Under the pieces are notes generated by a model, which did not search any database, was not told the DNA's origin, and saw only the letters and a program-made list of their open reading frames with translations. A DNA stretch of 64,000 bases. Source: Halomicronema sp. CCY15110 (GTDB lineage: Bacteria > Cyanobacteriota > Cyanobacteriia > Phormidesmidales > Phormidesmidaceae). Below, piece after piece: positions 1 through 7,148 of this stretch. Position 1 is the first letter of the stretch; each line of letters begins with the position of its first letter. The position numbers and the translations under genes were made by a program. The stretch is taken from the NCBI RefSeq assembly GCF_016888165.1, contig NZ_JACSWC010000437.1, positions 1-64,000 on the forward strand, written 5' to 3'.

Positions 1-78
1 TCGCTCAACCTACCAGTATCGAGAGTTGAGCGGCGTCGAAACTCGGTTCATGGGGATCTTTTTTGCGCGCAAGTCCCC
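1..78 (-). repeat. Dispersed palindromic repeat, copy A (cut by window edge)
   Basis: The reverse complement of this segment matches 2290-2370 closely: shared stem arms TCGCTCAAC and GTTGAGCG..GTCGAAA, the same loop CTACCAGTATCGAGA, and the same flank through CATGGGG and TTGCGCGCAAGTCCC, with a few substitutions and a short insertion of about 7 nt. The left arm of the hairpin is truncated by the start of the window. This is a REP-like element rather than an insertion sequence, since it encodes nothing. Confidence 0.75.
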
Positions 79-270
79 TCCCCTATTACTCGGCGGCATC
101 AGTCACGAGCCCGATCCACCCACCCAGCGGGAAGAGCAAAGCTCTACCTCCCCCAGCCCCTCCTCCTCGTTTTGAGCTACTACGTACACACCTCTCGATA
201 GCTCCCTCAAAATGCTGCATTTGCCCCCCCTTTGTCCCCCCAATTCTGGGAGAAGACCCAAATTCGAAGT

Positions 271-298
271 CCCCCAAACTTGGGGGATTTAGGGGGCT
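271..298. repeat. Short palindrome CCCCCAAACTTGGGGG with GGGGGCT tail
   Basis: A self-complementary 16-mer followed by ATTTAGGGGGCT. From memory, similar C-run/G-run palindromes recur in intergenic DNA of many filamentous cyanobacteria, so I take this as a small dispersed repeat. There is only one copy in the window. Confidence 0.4.
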
Positions 299-987
299 GA
301 ATCGCTGGCAAGTCATAACGGATCACTTATGTGTACGTAGTAGCCTAGTTTGGGAGCAGGGGAGCGAGCGGCTTGAAGTCCCTCGCCCACTGTTGGGACA
401 GGGATTTAGGGTGTAGACGCGAAGCGGCTGCTCGAAGAGTGGGCCGATGGGGGAGCGAATTTACGCCGAGCGGGACTAGGGCCTGTCACCATTTAGTCAT
501 CAAAGCCTGGCGGCAAAAGGACGACAGGCCCTCGTTTATTTCAGGAGTGCGGGCGCGGTAATGCTGATCTCACCAGGTTTCTGGAATTAATTGATGACGC
601 GCCCTAGTGCAAACCAGTCAAACTCAAGGTCCTGACTGGCAAGCGCGATCGCCCGACCCACCAGCATCGCGCCCCAGCGGGCCTGCCCACGGGGTATCAA
701 ACTTGACATTGATCGTTTATTATTTTGGACTTTAATGCTCGAAAAGCCCTATCTTTAAATTCATCGCGATCGTCTCCGGCCGCATCCTGCTTGCCTAACT
801 CATGCCCAAAACCAAGGAAATGTGATTTAACATTGTGGGAATATGCCCCCAAGTTAACCCCAACCGTTGACCTGATTAGGTTGATGGCGGACGTTAAACC
901 CAACCCTGATGTTTGCTCACCCAGCCTATGACTTGCGATTTTGGGAGACTCAAAATCGGCGATCGCTCACCCGCATCCCCAAAGGTT

Positions 988-1392
988 ATGACCGACACCA
1001 CAACTCAGACTCAATCTCGGGGGCAAACTCAACGCACCCTCTCCCAAAAGATTCAGAAGCTTTACAAAAATCACATTGGTCACGCGCCTGGCAAGGTCAC
1101 TTGTCAAATCGTCAGTAACACAGTCACGTTTTTGGCCGAAGACTCTTTGACCAAGTTGGAACGCCTTTTGCTGGAAGGTGAGAAAGGTGATATCACCTCT
1201 GCAAAAGTTGATGTCGAACAAGTCCGCGAAGATCTGGATAAGGCGCTCCGCCCTGCCCTGATTGATATTCTGCAAACCACCTTGAATGCAGAAGTCGTCG
1301 ATATTTTGAGTGATACCACCCTGGCAACCGGCAGAACCGCGATCGTGGTGGTGTTGTCTGAAACACCTCACTTCAGTTCAAATGCTCAATAA
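988..1392 (+). CDS. DUF2294 domain-containing protein
   Basis: A 134-residue soluble protein. The central part (about residues 15-125) has the DUF2294 pattern: TLSQKIQKLYKNHIGHAPGK near the N-terminus, a strand with VTCQIVSNTVTFLAEDSLT, then helices leading to VVDILSDTTLATGRTAIVVV. The family is common in cyanobacteria and Firmicutes and has no firmly assigned biochemical role. I chose the ATG at 988 because the longer frame upstream (from 913) has no family similarity and the conserved region starts just after 988. It stands alone, convergent with the receiver gene downstream. The family call is strong; function is unknown. Confidence 0.8.
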   Translation: MTDTTTQTQSRGQTQRTLSQKIQKLYKNHIGHAPGKVTCQIVSNTVTFLAEDSLTKLERLLLEGEKGDITSAKVDVEQVREDLDKALRPALIDILQTTLNAEVVDILSDTTLATGRTAIVVVLSETPHFSSNAQ

Positions 1393-1489
1393 GCGATCGT
1401 TCCTTGCAATCAGGGTCAGTTGATCAAGCATGTCCAGTGTTGGCACCAGTTTTGCCCAGCTCATCAACATCAGCTAGCTTTTCCGACCA

Positions 1490-1930
1490 TCATCGCAACT
1501 GAGTGGTAAACACATATTGTTGAATTACCGCCTGAACATCCTTCAACTCATAGGGTTTGCAAATGTAATGGTCAAACCCCGCCCTGAGTAACTCTTGCTG
1601 ATACCGTTGGCCAGCCAACGCCGTCACTGCCACCACCGGCATCGACGCCATATCAGGTGTACTTTTCAAACGCTGGACAATATCGAGGCCGCTGAGTCCC
1701 GGCAGACGAATATCTAACAGGACCAGATCTGGCTTAAGGCTGATGATGCTTTCTAAACCTGCCTGACCGTCAGTTTCACAAACCAGTGAGCAGGGAAAAT
1801 CGTCAACCACGTAGCTGAGTAATACTAAACTGTCTCTGTCATCATCAACCGCCACAACAACCGGCAACGATTCATGCAGTTGGGCAACAGCATGTTTGTC
1901 GAGACCAATACTGTGAGTCTCCGTATCCAT
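1490..1930 (-). CDS. Single-domain response regulator (CheY-like receiver)
   Basis: A 146-residue receiver-only protein. After a 22-residue leader, the receiver runs to the C-terminus: acidic cluster DDD at 29-31, phosphoacceptor D73 in LLDIRLPG, conserved T103 (AVTAL), and K125 in CKPY. There is no output domain, so it should act through protein contacts, accepting phosphate from a histidine kinase encoded elsewhere. No kinase is adjacent; the nearest neighbours are the convergent DUF2294 gene and a gene-less stretch. The ATG at 1930 is the first start in frame. The call as a receiver is secure; pathway is unknown. Confidence 0.9.
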   Translation of the reverse strand: MDTETHSIGLDKHAVAQLHESLPVVVAVDDDRDSLVLLSYVVDDFPCSLVCETDGQAGLESIISLKPDLVLLDIRLPGLSGLDIVQRLKSTPDMASMPVVAVTALAGQRYQQELLRAGFDHYICKPYELKDVQAVIQQYVFTTQLR

Positions 1931-2634
1931 ATAAGTTGAGCCTTAAGCCTGAGTCTGTCAGCAATCAACCTAAATGTGGTTCGCTCAAAAAGACACCTGC
2001 CAAGTGGTGTGACAGCACTTGGACATAGTTGGCTCTAGCTAAACAACGACGAACGCTAAGCCAATGCGGTATCACGTGAGGGTTAGTGAGGGTCGGTGTT
2101 TTTAGGCTACAGCCATGTTAGCACCCCGCATCAAGTCCTGTGAGAGCCCTACACAGTACCGGCAAATTGATGTCCAGCAACCAGCTACGTCAGATGTTCC
2201 AACCTTAGGGCTCCCTCAAAAGCCCCCGGTCGGCGAATGCGTAGTGGGTTATAAATTTCCCATGCTGGGACGGTGGGCGATGGGGCATCAGGGACTTGCG
2301 CGCAAACCCCATGGACCGAGTTTCGACTTCGCTCAACTCTCGATACTGGTAGGTTGAGCGAAGTCGAAACCGGCTTGAACGGGTACTTTATTGAATTGCA
2401 GATTCCTAAGGGCGTGACTGGATCGACTTTACGACCCGGCGAGGCCCGTTTGAGTCTGTAGCGAGTCTCGCGTCGGGTTTGAATCTGGTTATTGGTAGGG
2501 CTTAGCAGGTCTGCATGGACGACGGCGAAAACGGCTGTAACAATCTTGTAGTAATGCTCTCAGGGTTAGCTTAAGCCCAGCTAGATTAACTGTAGATAGG
2601 GAATCGGATTTTGTTGAGTTGGTCGGGTTAAGCC
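1931..2634. other. Gene-less stretch with palindromic repeat
   Basis: About 700 bases with no supportable gene. Open frames at 2115-2357 and 2273-2461 run through the repeat and have no recognisable content. The main structure is the hairpin at 2321-2369. Sequence before 2635 should contain the promoter of the small hypothetical gene. Confidence 0.6.
2290..2370 (+). repeat. Dispersed palindromic repeat, copy B (complete hairpin)
   Basis: The core is a perfect 17-bp inverted repeat: arm TTTCGACTTCGCTCAAC at 2321-2337 and its complement at 2353-2369, with a 15-nt loop. The flank 2290-2320 (TTGCGCGCAA, CATGG, ACCGAG) is also shared with copy A at the window start, in opposite orientation. The arm TTGAGCGAAGTCGAAA resembles REP-like palindromes seen in several bacterial phyla (from memory). 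No U-tract follows, so it is unlikely to be a plain terminator. Confidence 0.85.
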
Positions 2635-2901
2635 ATGATGTCGGCATCTGATGATGATGTGAGAAAAGAGGCGTTGTTGGCGCTGACGGCAGAGTTTGTG
2701 AAACAGGGACACCCCGCCGAATATGCCAAATACATGGCGATGGCGTCGATCTTTCAAGCCGATTTGGATTTACGCAACGCCCAATTTAGCGGTCTGGTGC
2801 AATGGTTACAAACTCAGCACCCGGGGATTTACCCGGAGGCACTGCAAGTCGCTGAGGCCATTCGCAAAGAGTTTGAAGATCGCATTCAACAGCATTCCTA
2901 G
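2635..2901 (+). CDS. Small hypothetical protein, 88 aa
   Basis: A predicted soluble, mostly helical acidic protein with no transmembrane segment or signal peptide. Visible landmarks are HPAEYAKYMAMASIFQADLD near the middle and a C-terminal helix with IRKEFEDRIQQ. I do not recognise a named family. The frame uses codons like its neighbours and ends cleanly, which makes it a likely real gene. There are two adjacent ATG codons (2635 and 2638); no strong ribosome-binding site favours one. It precedes the petL-like ORF by about 140 bases on the same strand and could be co-transcribed with it. Confidence 0.55.
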   Translation: MMSASDDDVRKEALLALTAEFVKQGHPAEYAKYMAMASIFQADLDLRNAQFSGLVQWLQTQHPGIYPEALQVAEAIRKEFEDRIQQHS

Positions 2902-3043
2902 CGGTTGGCTTCGTCGGAGCCCTCGGGCACTGCACGGGTGGGTACAGCATTGATCGATGAGTGGTCTTGACCGACTTTAACGCTGCATCAAGGAGAGCGT
3001 TCATGGTTGAATAAGGAAGCTGTTGTTAAGTAGGAGAAGCTCA

Positions 3044-3145
3044 ATGGACGTTGGTGCAGCGATCGCATTTATTGCGTTACTCGGGGGTGGTTTTGCCACC
3101 GCCATGGTGCTCTATTTTGGTATGAAAGCCGTCAAGCTCATCTAG
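3044..3145 (+). CDS. petL: Cytochrome b6f small subunit PetL (probable)
   Basis: A 33-residue single-span membrane peptide: short N-terminus MDVGAA, hydrophobic span about residues 6-25, and a C-terminal tail GMKAVKLI. Size, one span and the basic-hydrophobic ending match PetL, a peripheral small subunit that stabilises the dimeric cytochrome b6f complex in the thylakoid membrane. A good ribosome-binding site AGGAG (3032-3036) lies 7 nt before the ATG, supporting translation. It is far from petB/petD (50656-51901), as small pet genes often are in cyanobacteria. Other one-span thylakoid peptides cannot be fully excluded. Confidence 0.7.
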   Translation: MDVGAAIAFIALLGGGFATAMVLYFGMKAVKLI

Positions 3146-3156
3146 ATGGCTGATGA

Positions 3157-4434
3157 CTATTGAGTCATTTTTTGGCTGAGGGCTGGGCTAGCAGCAATGA
3201 CGCTCAGACTCAGCCAAGTCACGACATTCACTCGCGCCTCGAAATAAGTGATGTCCAGTAGCGAAAATAAGACAATCCCGAAAAAGGCCAGTCCATAGCC
3301 CATCAAGAGCGCTTGGTGACTCGTCGCCGATTTGAGTGAGGTAAATGTTCGATAGCCGCGATAGCAAATCAGCCCGATCGCGAGCGTAAAGAGCACCGTG
3401 ACGATGAGCCCAGCTTCGGCGGCCATGGTGAGCCAAAAGTTGTGGGCGTGGGCAATGTAGGTATACAGCGGGATTTCGCCGTTGTATAGCAGCTTGTAGT
3501 TGCCGAGCCCCTGCCCCAGAATCGGCTCGTCTAGAATCATTTGCCAGGCCAACTGCCACACCTGAACGCGAGGATCATCCGTCACCCAGCTCCAGGAAAC
3601 ACTACGGCCCGCCACCCCAAAACTCAGCGTCGTCACCACGATCAGGGTAATCCCGGCCAGCCCCAGCAATCGTATCCAGCGATTAGTGCGCATACGCAGC
3701 AGGCTCACGACCATGAGGGCGATCGCAGCCAGCAAGCCATTGCGCGATCCGGAGGCAAACAGACATCCCAACGTGAGCAGCACATTAGCGCGAATTAGCC
3801 ATCGACAGAGCGTGGATTGTCGGCCCCATGGCATCTCTTGCCCCGTTAAAAACACTAACCCCAGGTTGAGGCCCAAAATGAGGGTGAGGTAGCTAGCCAG
3901 GGTGTTGGGATAATCAAATAAAGAATAAGCCCGCAGGATATGAGTGTCCCCCAAATAAAGCCAGTCAACCAAGGGAAAGTAGGGCAGTAAGGCCGGATTG
4001 GGCGACAGCTTCAGTAGATACTCGACCATCCCGACGAGGTTGAGCGGCACCGAAGCCAGCACGAGTACGACCGTCCAGCGATAGATTTGAGCCCAGGGGT
4101 CGGTCGTCTGTTGCAGATAAACGGTCAAACAGGCCCAAAGCCAGAAAAAAGGCAGAAAGTGGGCGAGTTGCAGATAAGCTTCGCCGGGGAAGACGGCTTG
4201 GCTAGAGCTAATCACCAGCAGGACAGCGATCGCGATCAAGCCACTATTAAGCAGCGTGAAAAAAATCGCTTTAGGGCTGCGTACGGTCTGCCAGATACTC
4301 AGGCTCAACAGGCCCACTAGCCCCAAAAACATCGAATAGGGATATGAGAGTAGCCCCAGGCAGACGGGCAAAACTTGGTGCCAGCGTGGAATTCCTTGCA
4401 TTAGCCAATGCGATTGTGCGTCAGTATGCGCCAT
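3157..4434 (-). CDS. O-antigen ligase-like polysaccharide polymerase/ligase
   Basis: A polytopic inner-membrane protein of about 425 residues with roughly ten to twelve hydrophobic segments. The Wzy_C/O-antigen-ligase signature is in the second half: ASGSRNGLLAA, then a periplasmic loop with EPILGQGLGNYKLLYN and HAHNFWLTMAAEAGLI. Family members transfer or polymerise lipid-linked glycans on the periplasmic face. The start ATG at 4434 overlaps the end of the upstream wbaP-like gene by 14 nt; a TTG at 4440 is also in frame. Overlap indicates co-translation and a shared job in export-linked glycan assembly. Whether it is a ligase or a Wzy-type polymerase cannot be decided from sequence. Confidence 0.82.
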   Translation of the reverse strand: MAHTDAQSHWLMQGIPRWHQVLPVCLGLLSYPYSMFLGLVGLLSLSIWQTVRSPKAIFFTLLNSGLIAIAVLLVISSSQAVFPGEAYLQLAHFLPFFWLWACLTVYLQQTTDPWAQIYRWTVVLVLASVPLNLVGMVEYLLKLSPNPALLPYFPLVDWLYLGDTHILRAYSLFDYPNTLASYLTLILGLNLGLVFLTGQEMPWGRQSTLCRWLIRANVLLTLGCLFASGSRNGLLAAIALMVVSLLRMRTNRWIRLLGLAGITLIVVTTLSFGVAGRSVSWSWVTDDPRVQVWQLAWQMILDEPILGQGLGNYKLLYNGEIPLYTYIAHAHNFWLTMAAEAGLIVTVLFTLAIGLICYRGYRTFTSLKSATSHQALLMGYGLAFFGIVLFSLLDITYFEARVNVVTWLSLSVIAASPALSQKMTQ

Positions 4435-5941
4435 CGCCAATCATTACCACCCAAATAGTTCTTAACAGAATATATATATCTAACCAGACCGACCAGTTAC
4501 GCACATAATAAGCATCCAAATTGACCCGCTCGGCATAGGTCACGTCGTTGCGCCCCGAGACTTGCCACAGACCGGTAATGCCGGGGTGTACTCGCTTGTA
4601 TAATTCATACTTTTCGGCGTAGTGGCCAATCTCTTCATCCACGATGGGGCGGGGGCCGACCAAGCTCATGTCGCCGCGCAAAACGTTCCACAATTGGGGC
4701 AATTCATCCAGGCTTGTGCGCCGCAAGAAGCGCCCGACTCGGGTAATTCGCGGATCGCTCTTGAGCTTCCGCTCGCGCTCCCACTCCTCGCGCAACAGAT
4801 GGTTAGCCTCTAGATGCTGTTGCAATACGGCGTCAGCATTGGTCACCATTGACCGAAACTTCCAGGCCGTAAAGGGCCGCCCGCGCCGCCCTAACCGATA
4901 GTGACCGTAAAAAATCGGCCCTGGTGAATCGAGCTTGACGGCCACCATGATGACCAGCAGCAGTGGCAGAGAGCATAGCCCCAACAGCAGCGTGAGGCCA
5001 TAATCGAGCACCTTTTTAGTGAGTCGCGGGCCATACAGCAATAGGCGTTGACGAATTTCCAAACCTAAAATGCCGCCTATATCGGTGGCCCCCACCCACA
5101 GGCTCGACAATCCAAACAGGTCAGGAATGATGAGCAAGTGAGGAAACATGTGCCCGTAGCGTTCTAAGATGCCCAGCAGCTTCGTTCTGGGCACCCCCGG
5201 CATGGCGACGATCGCGTAACTAATCTGGCGATCGCGGGCGATAAATGGAGCGATCGCCAGCTTGCCCAAAACCGGCACCGATTCAATATCACCCTGTTTT
5301 TTCGGGTCATCATCCAACACCGCGATCGGCTTTAAACCCAATCCAGGCTGTCGTTTCAACGTGCGAATCACCAAGGCTCCGGTGCGTCCTGCCCCCAAAA
5401 TCAACACGGGAAAGCCCCACCAGCTGTAGGGGGCAACCACCTGCCTGATTGAGATCCGCGACAACCAGACCCCAGCTAAAGATAACGGCCAGGCCATTAA
5501 AAAGATGCCTCGGGAATAGGTCGTGCCCTCGCGAAACAAGAAGATCACAGCGGCTAGCGCCAGGTAAAATAAGGTCGTGGTCAATACCAAACGCCTGAGC
5601 TCTTCGACTGGGCTTAACCCCACCCCGGGATATAGCCGGGCGAGGCCGTACATGAATGTCACTGCGCCTAACAGTGGCCATAGACGCCAATACAAAATCG
5701 GCTCAAACTGACCGTCAAAGACGTATCGAACCATGACGCTGATATAGGCAGCGACGACAAAGCCGATGACATCGGCCACCATGAGGGGTGCTGCGGTAGA
5801 AACGGATCGCAGCGAAAAGGTTAGAGGCCCATAAGCCGGTTTAAGCAGCTGAGTTAGGGGGGTCATAAACACAAATGCAGCCCACACCACCACAATGCAA
5901 AACGAAGCATAAAGTATCCCGATCCTACAGGGCAGCTGCAT
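4421..5941 (-). CDS. Polyprenyl-phosphate hexose-1-phosphate transferase (WbaP family)
   Basis: A 506-residue initiating enzyme for exopolysaccharide or O-antigen: it moves a hexose-1-phosphate from a nucleotide sugar to undecaprenyl phosphate. Domain order: N-terminal hydrophobic segments (about 10-160), a Rossmann-like CoA-binding region (LILGAGRTGALVIRTL, then LDDDPKKQGD), a further membrane helix near 320, and the C-terminal bacterial sugar transferase domain with KFRSM, RRTSLDELPQLWNVL, MSLVGPRP and ITGLWQVSGRN. All hallmark motifs are intact. The start is the ATG at 5941. It overlaps the downstream ligase-like gene and together they form an EPS/O-antigen pair. The hexose (galactose or glucose) cannot be read from sequence. 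Confidence 0.9.
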   Translation of the reverse strand: MQLPCRIGILYASFCIVVVWAAFVFMTPLTQLLKPAYGPLTFSLRSVSTAAPLMVADVIGFVVAAYISVMVRYVFDGQFEPILYWRLWPLLGAVTFMYGLARLYPGVGLSPVEELRRLVLTTTLFYLALAAVIFLFREGTTYSRGIFLMAWPLSLAGVWLSRISIRQVVAPYSWWGFPVLILGAGRTGALVIRTLKRQPGLGLKPIAVLDDDPKKQGDIESVPVLGKLAIAPFIARDRQISYAIVAMPGVPRTKLLGILERYGHMFPHLLIIPDLFGLSSLWVGATDIGGILGLEIRQRLLLYGPRLTKKVLDYGLTLLLGLCSLPLLLVIMVAVKLDSPGPIFYGHYRLGRRGRPFTAWKFRSMVTNADAVLQQHLEANHLLREEWERERKLKSDPRITRVGRFLRRTSLDELPQLWNVLRGDMSLVGPRPIVDEEIGHYAEKYELYKRVHPGITGLWQVSGRNDVTYAERVNLDAYYVRNWSVWLDIYILLRTIWVVMIGDGAY

Positions 5942-6516
5942 AATTACCGGATAAATTATGCCGGTTTTTGGACTATCCGCATAGATTTAAGCCGCTGTTA
6001 ACGGATCAAACCGGCCCGCATTTTGGGTCATCGTAGGGTGTGGCGAGAGATGACGGTGGCCAAGGGCGGCGATCGCTTACCACTGAATTTTCAGAAGATC
6101 TCTGAAAAAGAAATTATCCGAAAAATGCGTATTGTAGGTGCGGTTGATGCCAGGAAACTCAACAACAGCAAGGATTCAAGATGTTGGGCCTCATTCCTTG
6201 CCACCAATCTACGAGGGAATCTTCATTGCTAAAGCACACCTCAGTTCACGGACATCTCTAACTCCCAGAATCTGGGGTCGAACCACGGGAATCATCGAGC
6301 GAGTGCTATGTTTTGAGGAGCTTTTGCAGGTGGACAGCGGTATCTTGCGGGGCCAGCCTTTGCCAGAGCTGGCCGATATTTAGAGACTTGCCTCTGGGAG
6401 GGCCTTGCCCCCGCGAGTGTTTGCAGCTGATAGGTCGCCCAACGCCTACGCTTGAGACTGCCCGAGGGGCGGCGAGCTGGGCACCGGACGAGGGTCTATG
6501 AAACTGAATTGAAGTT
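5942..6516. other. Intergenic, no gene seen
   Basis: About 575 bases between divergent genes. Open frames at 6023-6232, 6138-6383 and 6306-6524 overlap on both strands without recognisable motifs. The segment should carry promoters for both the WbaP-family gene (leftward) and the secreted protein gene (rightward), but no clear sigma-70 elements were identified. Confidence 0.55.
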
Positions 6517-7107
6517 ATGAGCATGAATTTTAGCCATCATTTTTCACCCACACCCCGGTTGGTCGCGCCCGGCCTGTCGGGTTTTCTGCTGGCCCTTGGG
6601 CTCATGGCCGCCGCCAGCGGTTCGGCGCTAGCCCAAACCACGCCGCCGCCAGCAGAGTGCAACGAATTTGCGGAGAGCGTCAACCGCAATCAAGTCATCA
6701 TGGCCAGCTTTGAGGCCGAAATTGCGACCTTTGCCGAGAATGCCGCCGCCGCGTCAACCCTAGATGAAATCACCGCCGCCGCCGCGCAATATGTCAGTGC
6801 GGTTGATGCGGTGACTGGCAGTTTAGAGGAATTGGCCAATGAACTGGCATCATTAGCCTTTATCGATGCTCAACTACAGGACTACCGCGACGGCTACGTC
6901 GATGTGCTGGGGGGATTTAACCAGGCGCTCGATACCGTGAATACTGCGATGTTGCAGGTGGCGATCGCTGAAACCGAAGCCGACTTGATCGCTAGCTTAG
7001 AGACCGTCGAGATTGATTCATCCACCGCCAGCGACCAAATTGCCGTCCTGGCGACCGATGAATCCAACCTGATTGACGACGTGAACGGCTACTGTGGCGT
7101 GGAGTGA
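6517..7107 (+). CDS. Exported protein of unknown function
   Basis: A 196-residue protein with an N-terminal Sec signal: hydrophobic core about residues 18-37 (LSGFLLALGLMAAASGSALA) ending in an ALA-Q cleavage site. The mature part is acidic, Ala-rich and helical with two cysteines (C49 near the start of the mature chain and C193 in the tail NGYCGVE) that could form a disulfide in the periplasm. No catalytic motif or named family is recognised. It lies between envelope glycan genes but on the opposite strand, so a role in the envelope is inference only. Two starts are possible (6517 and 6523). Confidence 0.7.
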   Translation: MSMNFSHHFSPTPRLVAPGLSGFLLALGLMAAASGSALAQTTPPPAECNEFAESVNRNQVIMASFEAEIATFAENAAAASTLDEITAAAAQYVSAVDAVTGSLEELANELASLAFIDAQLQDYRDGYVDVLGGFNQALDTVNTAMLQVAIAETEADLIASLETVEIDSSTASDQIAVLATDESNLIDDVNGYCGVE

Positions 7108-7148
7108 GGAACAGCGTCAGCGTCGGTAAGGAGCTGACGCTGCCCAGC

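Larger units (their letters stand above)
1..987. other. Gene-poor, repeat-containing stretch
   Basis: I see no convincing gene here. Open frames on both strands lack recognisable motifs and overlap each other. The stretch holds half of a palindromic dispersed repeat at its left edge (1-41), a small palindrome at 271-286, and a 10-bp inverted repeat (478-487 against 523-532, AGGGCCTGTC). The last about 200 bases presumably carry the promoter of the DUF2294 gene, though no clear -10/-35 pair was identified. Confidence 0.6.

Noticed and set aside
271..286. C-run/G-run palindrome as a terminator
   Set aside because: The loop is only two bases, no T-run follows, and no gene ends nearby.
697..931. 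Overlapping ORFs on both strands (about 68 aa each)
   Set aside because: They cover the same bases in opposite directions, have no motif, and no ribosome-binding site precedes either.
2115..2461. Frames running through the 2321-2369 hairpin as small genes
   Set aside because: They consist mainly of translated repeat, and end or start at arbitrary points without ribosome-binding sites.
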